Assembly: GCA_021325375.1 (NCBI GenBank)
Contig: JAJPHG010000019.1
Coordinates: 1 to 64,000 of the forward strand
Reading direction: 5' to 3'
DNA from: Alphaproteobacteria bacterium
GTDB lineage: Bacteria; Pseudomonadota; Alphaproteobacteria; Micropepsales; Micropepsaceae
DNA: 64,000 nucleotides
A program made the position numbers and the translations under genes. Under the pieces are notes generated by a model that was not told where the DNA came from, ran no database searches, and was given only the letters and a program-made list of their open reading frames with translations. Shown in pieces: positions 16,750-25,623 of this stretch (position 1 is the first letter of the stretch; the number at the start of each line of letters is the position of its first letter).

Positions 16750-18682
16750 CCGCCATCTCGAACGGCACCGCCGGCAGCGCCGCCGGATTGTAGAGATTGC
16801 ACACCGGGCTGTCGGCCCAGCAGAAGCGTACACGCGCGGGGAGGATTCCTTTCGGCGCGTCGAGCACGACGCTGTCCTTCGCGACATGTGCTTGCGCATA
16901 GTCGCAGCGCTTCGCGTCGCAGAGCTGGAACCCGATGGGCCGCCGATCCCCATAGACCACGAGCGGCGTGTTGGAGAAAGCGACGACGACCTGCTTGCCC
17001 TTGCGGGTTGCGCTCGCGGGCATCGGTCCGGAATCGACGACGGTCGCACCGTAGATCAGCCGTTCGGCGTTGAGGGCGAGGCGCCGTCCCAGCTCCTGCT
17101 TGTTGGTGGGATGGATGTCGTAACGGTCGCCTATGTCGACGGTAACGGCGAGCGCGGCAAGGCGGTCGGCGGCGACCGCCTTGCGCTGCGCCTCGCGCAG
17201 ATTGGCCCAGGACGAATCCGCCGGCCCGCCGGCCGCGTCGCCGAAATCGGGAAGCTGCGCGATCAGGAAGGGCAGGCCGGGCTCGTCGAACGCGCCGCGC
17301 CAATCGGCCATCAGCCCGCCGAGCAGGCGCGTATATTCCTCGGGTTCGGCCACGTTCGCCTCGCCCTGATACCAGAGCACGCCGCGCAACTGATAAGGCG
17401 CGATGGGCGCGATCATGCCGTTGTACAGCAGCGTCGTTCCGGTCGCGTCCGACCATGGCGCATGCGGCGCCGCGCGCGTCTCGATCAGCGGCGCGGCGAT
17501 CCTGTAGCGCCAGCGTTCGGGGAGCTGCAGCGTCTCGCCGCCGGAGAATTTCAGTGTACGGACGGACGGAGAACCCCACAACCCGCCGCCCCCGCCGGTG
17601 TCCAGCACGCCGACCGCGATGATGTTCGCGCCCGGCTTGAGCGTGCCCACGGGCAGCGCATAGACGCGCGGCTGGTCCCAGCCTTCTGAGCCGCCGAGAT
17701 GGACGCCGTTCACCCAGGTGTCGTCGATGTCGTCGACGGGACCGAGCGACAGTATCGCTGGCTGCGCCGCCTGGACGGGCGTCAGCTCGACGGTCGTGCG
17801 GAACCAGGCGATCCCGTCGAAATTCTTGAACGCGGCGATGCCGGAGCTTTCCCACCAGCCGTTGAGCTTCATCGTGTCCCAATGCGAGTCGTCGAAATCG
17901 GGCGCGCTCCACGTCGGCGAGGCCATGTGGCCGGGATCGTGCGCCATCCACCACGCGTCCATCAGCGTGCGCCATTTCGCGCGCGCCGTGTCGGGCGTCT
18001 TCTGATATTCGGCGAGGATCGCGAGGGTGCGCTCGTAGCCGCCCACCGCGCGCGTGCCGCTGTCGCTGAGCCAGGCCTGGATGGTCGAACCGCCCCAGGA
18101 ACTTTCGATCAGGCCCAAAGGCACATTCACGTCCTTCTGCAACTCCCGTGCGAAAAAGAAGCAGGCAGCCGAGAAATCCTTCACTGTCGCGGGCGAAGCG
18201 GCCGCCCATTTCGCGCCGGCGTCTGTCGTCGCGACGGGGGTAACGCTGCCGGCACGCGCAAGATGGAAAAGGCGGATCGTGTCGTTGGTGGAATTGGCGA
18301 GCTCGGTGTCGGTGTTGGACGCCGCGCGAACCGGCAGCTCCATATTCGACTGGCCGGAGCACAGATACACGTCGCCGACCAGGATGTCGTGCAGCGTCTC
18401 GCTGTTCTTTCCCGATTGCACTGTGAGGTCATAGGGGCCGCCGGCCGCGAGCGGCGCAAGCTCGATGTGCCAGGCTCCGCTCGTGTCCGCAATGGCACTC
18501 GCGGTTTCGCCCGCAAGGGTTGTGCTGACCGTCTGCGACGGCAGTGCCGTGCCCCAGAGGCGGATCGGCTTGCCGCGCTGGAGGACCGCGTGATCCTGGA
18601 ACGGCGGGGCGAGAAGCGCGGCCTGCGCCGGGCCGCACGCCAACAACGCCGCGAATAGCGCTGGCCACAGTCTCTCAAACAT
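16673..18682 (-). CDS. Sialate-O-acetylesterase-type SGNH carbohydrate esterase
   Basis: 669 residues from the ATG at 18682, which begins a clear signal peptide (MFERLWPALFAALLACGPAQA). The 995-aa ORF from 19660 runs antisense through the neighbouring gene and should be trimmed. The SGNH nucleophile sits in LCSGQSNMELP, followed by SSWGGSTIQAW, LWYQGEANV and, near the end, DIHPTNKQELGRR with the Asp-His pair. An inserted beta-domain (about residues 230-370) fits a lectin-like module typical of this family. It would act in the periplasm or outside, removing O-acetyl groups from galactosyl residues of native xyloglucan. The specific substrate is inferred from the locus. It is divergent from the unassigned 631-aa gene, with operator 4 between them. 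Confidence 0.8.
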   Translation of the reverse strand: MFERLWPALFAALLACGPAQAALLAPPFQDHAVLQRGKPIRLWGTALPSQTVSTTLAGETASAIADTSGAWHIELAPLAAGGPYDLTVQSGKNSETLHDILVGDVYLCSGQSNMELPVRAASNTDTELANSTNDTIRLFHLARAGSVTPVATTDAGAKWAAASPATVKDFSAACFFFARELQKDVNVPLGLIESSWGGSTIQAWLSDSGTRAVGGYERTLAILAEYQKTPDTARAKWRTLMDAWWMAHDPGHMASPTWSAPDFDDSHWDTMKLNGWWESSGIAAFKNFDGIAWFRTTVELTPVQAAQPAILSLGPVDDIDDTWVNGVHLGGSEGWDQPRVYALPVGTLKPGANIIAVGVLDTGGGGGLWGSPSVRTLKFSGGETLQLPERWRYRIAAPLIETRAAPHAPWSDATGTTLLYNGMIAPIAPYQLRGVLWYQGEANVAEPEEYTRLLGGLMADWRGAFDEPGLPFLIAQLPDFGDAAGGPADSSWANLREAQRKAVAADRLAALAVTVDIGDRYDIHPTNKQELGRRLALNAERLIYGATVVDSGPMPASATRKGKQVVVAFSNTPLVVYGDRRPIGFQLCDAKRCDYAQAHVAKDSVVLDAPKGILPARVRFCWADSPVCNLYNPAALPAVPFEMAVTSAARADRRAPPRPVKAPPTRSSP

Positions 18683-18706
18683 TCTGTCCCCACCCCGGCT
18701 TGCCAA

Positions 18707-18720
18707 TGGTAGCGCTAACA
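18707..18720. promoter_or_regulatory. LacI-type operator 4 (TGGTAGCGCTAACA)
   Basis: This matches TGNTANCGNTANCA at all fixed positions. It lies in the 81-bp gap between the divergent esterase (start 18682) and the unassigned secreted protein (start 18764), so one site can control both. Confidence 0.75.
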
Positions 18721-18763
18721 ATCTAGCGTATCGGCGGCCGCAGACAACACCTCGGGGTCGGAT

Positions 18764-20659
18764 GTGAACGGATTCAAACTCACTGCGGCATTGTGCGCCT
18801 GTCTTCTCCTCGGCACCCCTGCCGGAGCCGCCCCAAGCCAGTACAAGAATTTCCGCGTCGCGGTCTATGTCGTGGTCAACGCAACCGAGGCGCTGTCCGA
18901 CGCGGACGAATTCGCGCGGGAATACGCGCGCGTCGCGTCCCAAGTGAAGTTCGACCGTGTCTATATAGAAGTATATCGCAGCCACAATTTCGCGAGTGAT
19001 GCGCAGATCGAGGCGGTGAAATCGTTCTTCCGCGCCAAGGGCATTACCGTCTCGGGCGGCGTGACGCTGGCCGCTGGCGGGCAGGGCGGCCAGTTCGGCA
19101 CCTTCGATTACGAGAAGGCGCAGGACCGCGCGGAATGCCGCAAAGCCGTCGAACTCGCCGCGCGCCATTTCGACGACATCATCATGGACGACTTCTTCTT
19201 CTATAACTCCAAGAGCGATGCCGACATCAAGGCCAAGGGCAAACGCAGCTGGACGCAATACCGGCTCGACACCATGCGCCGGGTCTCGCGCGAGCTGGTG
19301 CTCGGCCCTGCCAAGGCGGCCAATCCGCGCGTGCGCATGATCATAAAATATCCGAACTGGTACGAGCATTTCCAGGGGCTGGGATATGACCTGGAGAAGC
19401 AGTCGCAGATGTTCGCCGGCATCTATGCCGGCACCGAGACGCGCGACCCCGAGATCACCGATCAACTGCTCCAGCAATATGAGAGTTACGAGATCGTTCG
19501 CTACTTCGGCAACATCCGGCCCGGCGGCAATGGCGGCGGTTGGGTGGACACTTTCAGCACGCGCTACGCCGACCGCTATGCCGAGCAGCTCTGGGACACC
19601 CTGTTCGCCAAGGCGCCGGAAATCACCCTGTTCAGCTGGGGCGGCCTTGCGGACGCGCACGCCATCGAGCCGGGAGAACGGCCGTGGAAGGACCAGAAGA
19701 CGAGTTTTGACTGGAAGGCCGCAATGTCGTCGGTGCCCAACGCCGGATGGGCGCGCGTCGCGGGGGCAGCGCTGGAGAATGTCGATCCGGTGATCGGGCT
19801 CCTCGGCAATCCGACCGGCATCGCGAGCTACAAGCCCTATCAGTCCAGCAGCGACGAGGATTTCCTGCAGAACTATCTGGGCAATATCGGCTTGCCGGTC
19901 GAGATGACGCCGGTCTATCCGGTTGAGGCGCGTACGGTCCTGCTCACCGAGAACGCGAAGGCCGATCCGGGGATCGTGGCGAAGATCGAAACTTCATTGC
20001 GGGCGGGACACAATGTCGTCATCACGTCCGGCTTGCTGCGCGCGTTGCAGGGCAATGGCATCGAGGACGTCGTCGAATGGAGCGTCACCGGTCAATTCGC
20101 GGCCGTGCGCGATTTCCTCAACGGTTACGGCGCGGGCAACGGCACGAGCCTGAATGATCCCGGCCGCGAGGCCAAGGCGATCGTGTTCCCGGAAATCCAT
20201 TTCTACACCAATGATTCCTGGCCGATCGTGCGAGACGTCGCGGGCGCGAAGGGCTACCCGCTCCTGCTAATGAACCGCTATTCCAACGGGATCATCTATG
20301 TGCTCGCGGTACCGCAGAACATCGGCGATCTCTACGATTTGCCGACGGGTGCATTGACCCAGATCAAGACTTATCTGCAGGACGGCGCGGCCGTTCGCAT
20401 CGACGCGCCGGCGCATGTGAGCCTCTTCACTTATGACAACGGCACGTTCGTCGTGGAGTCGTTCCGCGACACCGCCATGCCGGTAACGATCTCGCTGGAG
20501 GGAAGCGGTCGATCGCTACGCAACGCGATGACGGGCAAGCCGCTGGTGCCGGTTGCGGAGCCGGAGACGCCGCGCCGACAGCTTCAGCCGTCCGCGCGAA
20601 CGGCTTTCGCAACGATGGTCCCGCCCCATAGCTGGCAAGTATTCCGCGTCGTGAAATAG
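18764..20659 (+). CDS. Unassigned secreted protein with predicted TIM barrel plus two further domains; candidate glycoside hydrolase
   Basis: 631 residues from a GTG start with a signal peptide ending near GTPAGAA. I do not recognise the family. Residues about 30-300 show a regular alternation of strands and helices that fits a (beta/alpha)8 barrel: RVAVYVVVN, DRVYIEVY, ITVSGGVT, DDIIMDDFFF, VRMIIKYPN, MFAGIYAG, EIVRYFGN and ITLFSWGG as strands 1-8. Acidic D142/D143 at the end of strand 4 are candidate catalytic residues. Next comes a Rossmann- or glutaminase-like segment (about 370-500, RTVLLTENA and HNVVITSGLLRAL), then a C-terminal beta-sandwich. That order resembles GH42-type enzymes. It shares operator 4 with the acetylesterase, so a role in xyloglucan breakdown is likely. 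The substrate is unknown. Confidence 0.6.
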   Translation: MNGFKLTAALCACLLLGTPAGAAPSQYKNFRVAVYVVVNATEALSDADEFAREYARVASQVKFDRVYIEVYRSHNFASDAQIEAVKSFFRAKGITVSGGVTLAAGGQGGQFGTFDYEKAQDRAECRKAVELAARHFDDIIMDDFFFYNSKSDADIKAKGKRSWTQYRLDTMRRVSRELVLGPAKAANPRVRMIIKYPNWYEHFQGLGYDLEKQSQMFAGIYAGTETRDPEITDQLLQQYESYEIVRYFGNIRPGGNGGGWVDTFSTRYADRYAEQLWDTLFAKAPEITLFSWGGLADAHAIEPGERPWKDQKTSFDWKAAMSSVPNAGWARVAGAALENVDPVIGLLGNPTGIASYKPYQSSSDEDFLQNYLGNIGLPVEMTPVYPVEARTVLLTENAKADPGIVAKIETSLRAGHNVVITSGLLRALQGNGIEDVVEWSVTGQFAAVRDFLNGYGAGNGTSLNDPGREAKAIVFPEIHFYTNDSWPIVRDVAGAKGYPLLLMNRYSNGIIYVLAVPQNIGDLYDLPTGALTQIKTYLQDGAAVRIDAPAHVSLFTYDNGTFVVESFRDTAMPVTISLEGSGRSLRNAMTGKPLVPVAEPETPRRQLQPSARTAFATMVPPHSWQVFRVVK

Positions 20660-20666
20660 CCGTGCT

Positions 20667-21599
20667 ATGCTCGCGCTCATGAGCGGCAGGCTTTCGCGGC
20701 GTGCATTGCTGGGCTGTGGCGCAGCCGCCTGGACTTTTCCGGCCGCGGCTCTCACCGGCGAAACGGCCTTCGTCGAAAACGCGGTCAATCTTATGACGAT
20801 CGGCGTGTCGGTCGCGGGGCAGGGACCCTATCGCTTCGTCGTCGATACCGGCGCGGACCGCACGGTGATCGCGCAGGAGGTTGCCGAGGCGCTGAACCTG
20901 CCGCGCGGAGACAAGGCGGCCGTCGCCGGTATAGCCCGCACGGTGGTTGCCGACACCGTGCACGCCGGCAGGCTCCGCCTGGGTGCGATGGAGACGGAGG
21001 AATTGAACACGCCGGTGCTGCCGCGCACATGGCTAGGCGCGGACGGCTATCTCGGTCTCGACGTGATCGATGGTCACCGGATCATCTTCGATTTCCGCAA
21101 CCGCGTGATGACGTTCGGCGGGGCGCCGTCGAGCTACTTCTTCGACTACGTCAAAGCGGACGAGACCGTGCTGCACGGCAGTGGCAGCGGAGGGCATCTG
21201 CGTTCCGTCGACTGCCGCGTGGACGGCGTCCATGCGGCGACCTTCCTCGATACCGGCGCGGACGTTTCGGTGGGAAATTCGAAACTGTTCGAAGCGCTTT
21301 CGCGGGCGGGCAATGGCTTCCTTCCGACAGAGCCGGTGATGTTGAGCGGCGTCACCGGCGGCAGCGTCGCCGGCCGCGCGCTCGCCATCGAACGGGCGCG
21401 GCTCGGCGGTTTCGACCTCAGCACCAGCGGTCTGGTGATCGCGGACCTGCCGATCTTCGAGCTGTGGAACCTCGCGGACAAGCCGGCATTGTTCATCGGC
21501 ATGGATTTCCTGAGCCATTTTTCCAAGCTCACGATCGACTACGGCCGCAAGCAGTACCGCCTCGAACTCGCAAGCCTCATGCTGGCGAGCCAGACGTAG
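20667..21599 (+). CDS. Secreted retropepsin-like aspartyl protease
   Basis: 310 residues. The ATG at 20667 or the one at 20679 can start it, and either precedes a Tat-like signal (SRRALLGCGAAAWTF). Two aspartyl-protease half-sites are visible, FVVDTGADRTVI (about residue 55) and FLDTGADVSVG (about residue 195). The protein is therefore a duplicated-lobe retropepsin-like enzyme of the type often annotated as a clan AA protease. It begins 7 bp after the unassigned 631-aa gene in the same direction and is probably cotranscribed under operator 4. Its 3' end overlaps fucD by 23 bp (convergent). A protease inside a sugar regulon is unusual. It might process secreted enzymes or the receptor, but nothing in the sequence proves this. 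Confidence 0.7.
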   Translation: MLALMSGRLSRRALLGCGAAAWTFPAAALTGETAFVENAVNLMTIGVSVAGQGPYRFVVDTGADRTVIAQEVAEALNLPRGDKAAVAGIARTVVADTVHAGRLRLGAMETEELNTPVLPRTWLGADGYLGLDVIDGHRIIFDFRNRVMTFGGAPSSYFFDYVKADETVLHGSGSGGHLRSVDCRVDGVHAATFLDTGADVSVGNSKLFEALSRAGNGFLPTEPVMLSGVTGGSVAGRALAIERARLGGFDLSTSGLVIADLPIFELWNLADKPALFIGMDFLSHFSKLTIDYGRKQYRLELASLMLASQT

Positions 21600-22890
21600 A
21601 CCGCCAATAGCTGCCATCCGGATAACGATACATCTCGGCGCTCTCGCGCAGGAATTCCACGCTGAAGCCGGGCTTCGCGCTCGGCCAATACGCGCCGTCG
21701 TGCACGTCGACGGGGTCGACGAAATGCTCGTGCAGATGGCCCGCAAACTCGACCATGCGATCGTCGCGCTCGCCGCCGATCGCGATCAGGTCGATGGCGC
21801 CGATATGCTGCACGTATTCGCACAACCCGACGCCACCGGCATGCGGGCACACGGCCTTGCCGAACTTCGCCGCCATCAGCAATACGGCGAGATTCTCGTT
21901 GAGGCCGGCGAGCCTGCAGGCGTCGACCTGCACCACGTCGATCGCGTCGGCCTGCAGGAACTGCTTGAACATGACGCGGTTGTGGCAGTGCTCGCCGGTG
22001 GCCACGCGCACCGGCCGCACCGCCTCGGCGACCCTGCGGTGGCCGAGTATGTCGTCGGGGCTGAGCGGTTCCTCTATCCACCACGGATCCGTCGACATGA
22101 GGTGACGTACGCGGGCGATCGCCTCGTCGATCTCCCATACCTGGTTGGCGTCGATCATCAGGTGGCGGCCGCCGCCCAATTCCTCGCGCGCGATCCTGCA
22201 GCGCGCCAGGTTCTGTGCGTCGTCCCTGCCGACCTTGAACTTGAGCGCCTGCCAGCCTGATGCCACCGCCTCGCGGCACAGCAGGCGGATCTTCTCGTCG
22301 CCGTAGCCGAGCCAGCCGGCAGAGGTGGTGTAGGCGTCGAGCCCGCCGGTCTTCATGCGCGCGAGCCGTTCGGCGCGCCCGGCACATTTGTCCTGCAGCA
22401 GCTCGACCGCTTCCTCGCGCGTCAGTGCGTCGGTGATGTGGCGATAGTCGATGAGCGTGGCGATCTCCTGCGGGCTCATGTCGCAGACGAGTTGCCACAC
22501 CGGCTTGGCTGCGACCTTCGCCCAGAGGTCCCATGCCGCGTTGATCACCGCCGCGGCCGCAAGGTGCACGACACCCTTCTCCGGTCCCAGCCAGCGCAAC
22601 TGGCTGTCGCCGGTGACGCGGCGGGAGAACGCAGCCATGTCCGCTTGGATCTCCTCCAGCGACAGGCCGGTGACGAAGGGTGCGAGCGCGCGGATCGCCG
22701 CCGCGCAGATCTCGTTACCTCGGCCGATGGTGAAGGTCATGCCGTGACCTTCAAGGCCATCGACCGAGGTCTTGAGGACGCAAACCGCGGCCGAATAGTC
22801 CGGATCGGGGTTCATCGCGTCCGAGCCGTCGAGAAGCTTCGACGTCGGAAAGCGCAGATCCAGCGTTTCGACGCCCGTGATGCGGATCAT
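21577..22890 (-). CDS. fucD: L-fuconate dehydratase, enolase superfamily (FucD)
   Basis: 437 residues, the normal length for FucD. The N-terminal capping domain contains DYSAAVCVL and GRGNEI. The barrel carries the KFKVG (KxK) motif, then the metal-binding acids in MIDANQVW, WIEEP and ATGEHCHN, then CPHAGGVGLCEYVQH. This pattern closely follows characterised L-fuconate dehydratases of Xanthomonas. The enzyme makes 2-keto-3-deoxy-L-fuconate, the substrate of the dehydrogenase at 42662. It is the last gene of a minus-strand unit GH74, small secreted protein, fucD, controlled from operator 5. That arrangement ties fucose catabolism to the xyloglucanase. Confidence 0.88.
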   Translation of the reverse strand: MIRITGVETLDLRFPTSKLLDGSDAMNPDPDYSAAVCVLKTSVDGLEGHGMTFTIGRGNEICAAAIRALAPFVTGLSLEEIQADMAAFSRRVTGDSQLRWLGPEKGVVHLAAAAVINAAWDLWAKVAAKPVWQLVCDMSPQEIATLIDYRHITDALTREEAVELLQDKCAGRAERLARMKTGGLDAYTTSAGWLGYGDEKIRLLCREAVASGWQALKFKVGRDDAQNLARCRIAREELGGGRHLMIDANQVWEIDEAIARVRHLMSTDPWWIEEPLSPDDILGHRRVAEAVRPVRVATGEHCHNRVMFKQFLQADAIDVVQVDACRLAGLNENLAVLLMAAKFGKAVCPHAGGVGLCEYVQHIGAIDLIAIGGERDDRMVEFAGHLHEHFVDPVDVHDGAYWPSAKPGFSVEFLRESAEMYRYPDGSYWRSTSGSPA

Positions 22891-22900
22891 GCGTCCGGCC

Positions 22901-23230
22901 TCACGGCGCTTTCTTGGGCGGCGGCGTGTAGGGGGTGAACCCGCCGAGGAAGCAGAAATTGTTCCGCCGCAGAACGGTGAACTTCTGCGTGTTCTCGCAG
23001 ATCGTGCCCCCCTCGATGTCCCATTTGACGCCGTTCTCGAATTTCAGGCCCGGACAGGTCGTCTTCAGCGTATTCTTCCACACCTTGCCGTCGTTCATGT
23101 AGATCAGCAGCTCGTTGTCGCTGAGCGACGTCGTATGGTCGATCTGCGTGGCGGTAAGGCAGATGTCCTTCGCTTGCGCCGCGGCCGGAACCGCAAGCAA
23201 AAGTGCGAGAACGAATATTGTAGGTCTCAT
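22901..23230 (-). CDS. Small secreted cysteine-containing protein (DUF6491-like)
   Basis: 109 residues from the ATG at 23230, which has a perfect AGGAGG ribosome site 9 nt upstream; the longer ORF from 23257 lacks one. A signal peptide (TIFVLALLLAVPAAAQA) is followed by a compact mature part with four cysteines (KDICLTA, TTCPGL, GTICEN, NNFCFLGG). This resembles a family of small exported proteins of unknown function. It lies between the GH74 gene (55 bp) and fucD (10 bp), so it is part of the same operon. It may be a periplasmic binding or structural partner, but I can assign no role. Confidence 0.6.
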   Translation of the reverse strand: MRPTIFVLALLLAVPAAAQAKDICLTATQIDHTTSLSDNELLIYMNDGKVWKNTLKTTCPGLKFENGVKWDIEGGTICENTQKFTVLRRNNFCFLGGFTPYTPPPKKAP

Positions 23231-23285
23231 GGCGTTTTTCCTCCTGTGCGCGTGCATTGTGCCCCTTCAGTGATTTCCATGGCCG

Positions 23286-25544
23286 TCATTTCACCGGATC
23301 GCCGTAGAATAAGCCACGTCCGTCCGTGCCGAGATAGACCCTGCCGAAGATGCGCGGGTCGCCGCAGATCGAGCGGAAGCGGCGGCCATATTGATGCGCG
23401 TCGTCGTTGATCCGCTTCCAGTCGCGGCCGGCGTCGTCGGAGCGCCATACGCCGCGGATCTGACCCTGCCAGCCGAACGAGAACAGCGCTGGATAAGTCG
23501 AAGCCGGGGGCGCCTTGCCGAAGCCGAGCGCCTCGATGTTCATATGGATGACGACTTCGCGGAACGATCTTCCGCCGTCGGCCGAATGCAGCAGCCTGCC
23601 GGCACCCGTGCGGAACCACAGATCGCCCGCGATCCCAGGCGTCGCCATCAGCGGCCACTGGGCCTCGCGCCAGGTGGGCCAGTCGGTGTGGGGATCGACA
23701 GAGAGGCCGGTCGTATCCAGCGTCGCGAAGGTCGCGCCGCCATCATCGCTCGCGCGGATCGTGCCGTTGGCGAAATCCACAGCATAGAAGCGTTTCGAAT
23801 CGACACGGTCGGCGACGACATGCGCCCACATGGGAAGCGTGCTCAGCGCTGTCCAGGTCGCTCCTCTATCGCGTGTCAGAAGGGGAACCGGCGTCATAAC
23901 GACGAAGGTTGCTCCGTCCGCGGAGACGACGACGGCTGCATCGCCCTCGGCATCGTAGTGGCGTGCTTCGATCTCGCCTTTGTCGTTGGTGCCTCTCAAG
24001 GGCGGCACGACAAGCGGTGCCCAGCTTTTCCCGCTATCGAGCGAATAGGCCAGGGTCGGCGAATAGCCTTTCGCGCGCGGCGCGGCCGTGCCGCCGCGCA
24101 CCAGCACGTTGGGCGCCATCCCGGCATAGTCGATCGTGTTGGTGTTGGAAAAGATCGGATCGGTGAAAAGCGTGTCCGGCGAGCGGTCGAGATCGTCATG
24201 CACGAAGCCGGCGATGTCGCCGAAGCCGCTGACGAGATGCGGGCCGGATGCCGGGCTGGTCAGGGCGAGGATCGCCGTCTCTTCCACGCCTGCAACCCAC
24301 GGCTTCCAAATCAGCGGCTGGCGCGCGTCGGCGTTCCGTAGCTCGTCCGTCGCGTAGACGGTCGCACCGGTTGTGTAGGCGACATGACCGGAGTCGAAGG
24401 GGTCGATGGCCAGCGCGGCGATCCACCAGCCGAAATCCGCTTCGGTGTTTCCCCATTGATGGCCCCAAATGAGGAAAGGTGTCGCCGATACGTCTCGGTG
24501 GCTGAGCTCCTCGAGGCTTTTCCAAGTGATGCCGCCATCGGTCGTGCGCCACACCGTGTCCTTGGGATGATAGCGGTTCAAGGTCGCGACAACAGCCGTG
24601 CCGGGATGCGCGCGGTCGGCATCGATCGCCATGTAGCCGCCCGGCGGGCGCTTTGCATCCCTGTCCGGCGTGATGTCGGTCATCCTGTTCGATGCGACGT
24701 CGAGCTTGAAGACGGCGCCGTCGGTCGCGCCGTTCGGGCCGATGCTATTGGAATAGGCGATATAGACGGTGTTCTTGCCGTCGAACGCGGCTTTCACCGG
24801 AAGCAGGTCCCCGCGCGGTTCTCCCGGGACCGGCGTCCAGCTCTCGCCGGCATCGTCGCTGCGGAACAGGTGCCGTACGCCCGGATCGGCGCTCGCGACG
24901 ACGATGGTGCGCGTGGGTATGTTCTTCTTCTCGCCGCTTGGGACAAAGAGCACAAAACTCAATCCGGCGTTGGGCGCATCTCCCCGAGGCCGTATACCGA
25001 GGCCCTTCTGCGGAAAGGACAAGATGGGCGACCAGTTCGCCCCGGCGTCGGCGCTCTTTTCGAGCCCGTCGTTGCGCGAGCCGAAATAGAGAAGGGATGT
25101 GTCGTTGGGGTCGACGGCCAGCCTCTCTCCCAGGCCGCGGCCCGCCTCGTTGCCGCCCATCTTGAAACGCGTCGGGAATATCTGCCAGTGCGTGCCGCGG
25201 TCGCGGCTTCGCAGGATGGCTGCGGCTTCACGCGTTCCCGCCGCGAGATAGACGACGTTCGGATCGGCGGGGTCGGGCGCTATGCTTTCGACTTCCATAT
25301 ATTCGCCACGGTCGATGCCGTCTTCGATCGGTATCCATCGCTTTGCACGATCGTCCCAGCGATAGGCGCCTCCGATATCGGTGCGCAAATAGGCGAGCCC
25401 TTTCTCCGCCGGGCTGAAGGCGATCCCCGGCGAGAACCCGCCGCCGCCGACCGTCACGTTCTTCCATGTATAGGGTTCGTCGGCCTGTGCCGCGCCGGCG
25501 GCCGCCAACAGAAAGAATCCCAGACAGCGAAAGGCGGAAATCAC
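23286..25544 (-). CDS. GH74 xyloglucanase (endo/oligoxyloglucan hydrolase)
   Basis: 752 residues with a signal peptide (FFLLAAAGAAQA). The mature protein starts with YTWKNVTVGGGGF and has RTDIGGAYRWDD, where D56 corresponds to one catalytic aspartate of GH74. The second is in ALAIDPFDS, followed by TTGATVYAT. Several Asp-box (S-D-G-G-x-x-W type) repeats, such as SADAGANW, TTDGGITWK and SADGGRSF, support a two-lobed beta-propeller. Enzymes of this family cut the glucan backbone of xyloglucan. It heads a minus-strand operon with the small secreted protein and fucD, and operator 5 lies 15 bp upstream of its start. A sialidase annotation based only on Asp-boxes would be misleading. Confidence 0.88.
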   Translation of the reverse strand: MISAFRCLGFFLLAAAGAAQADEPYTWKNVTVGGGGFSPGIAFSPAEKGLAYLRTDIGGAYRWDDRAKRWIPIEDGIDRGEYMEVESIAPDPADPNVVYLAAGTREAAAILRSRDRGTHWQIFPTRFKMGGNEAGRGLGERLAVDPNDTSLLYFGSRNDGLEKSADAGANWSPILSFPQKGLGIRPRGDAPNAGLSFVLFVPSGEKKNIPTRTIVVASADPGVRHLFRSDDAGESWTPVPGEPRGDLLPVKAAFDGKNTVYIAYSNSIGPNGATDGAVFKLDVASNRMTDITPDRDAKRPPGGYMAIDADRAHPGTAVVATLNRYHPKDTVWRTTDGGITWKSLEELSHRDVSATPFLIWGHQWGNTEADFGWWIAALAIDPFDSGHVAYTTGATVYATDELRNADARQPLIWKPWVAGVEETAILALTSPASGPHLVSGFGDIAGFVHDDLDRSPDTLFTDPIFSNTNTIDYAGMAPNVLVRGGTAAPRAKGYSPTLAYSLDSGKSWAPLVVPPLRGTNDKGEIEARHYDAEGDAAVVVSADGATFVVMTPVPLLTRDRGATWTALSTLPMWAHVVADRVDSKRFYAVDFANGTIRASDDGGATFATLDTTGLSVDPHTDWPTWREAQWPLMATPGIAGDLWFRTGAGRLLHSADGGRSFREVVIHMNIEALGFGKAPPASTYPALFSFGWQGQIRGVWRSDDAGRDWKRINDDAHQYGRRFRSICGDPRIFGRVYLGTDGRGLFYGDPVK

Positions 25545-25558
25545 GTTTCAATCCGTTC

Positions 25559-25572
25559 TGGTAACGTTACCA
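25559..25572. promoter_or_regulatory. LacI-type operator 5 (TGGTAACGTTACCA)
   Basis: This is a perfect 14-bp palindrome between the divergent GH74 (start 25544) and GH95 (start 25624) genes. It is ideally placed to repress both. Confidence 0.78.
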
Positions 25573-25623
25573 TAACCATCGTCCAAATCGGCCGGACGTG
25601 CAAGAATGACGAGGGGACGAGCC

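Noticed and set aside
16673-19660. 995-aa version of the acetylesterase
   Set aside because: The N-terminal 326 residues are antisense to the 631-aa secreted protein. The signal peptide at 18682 marks the real start.
23286-25544. Sialidase (BNR-repeat) annotation
   Set aside because: Asp-boxes alone suggest it, but the TDIGG and AIDPF motifs and the locus context fit GH74 xyloglucanase.
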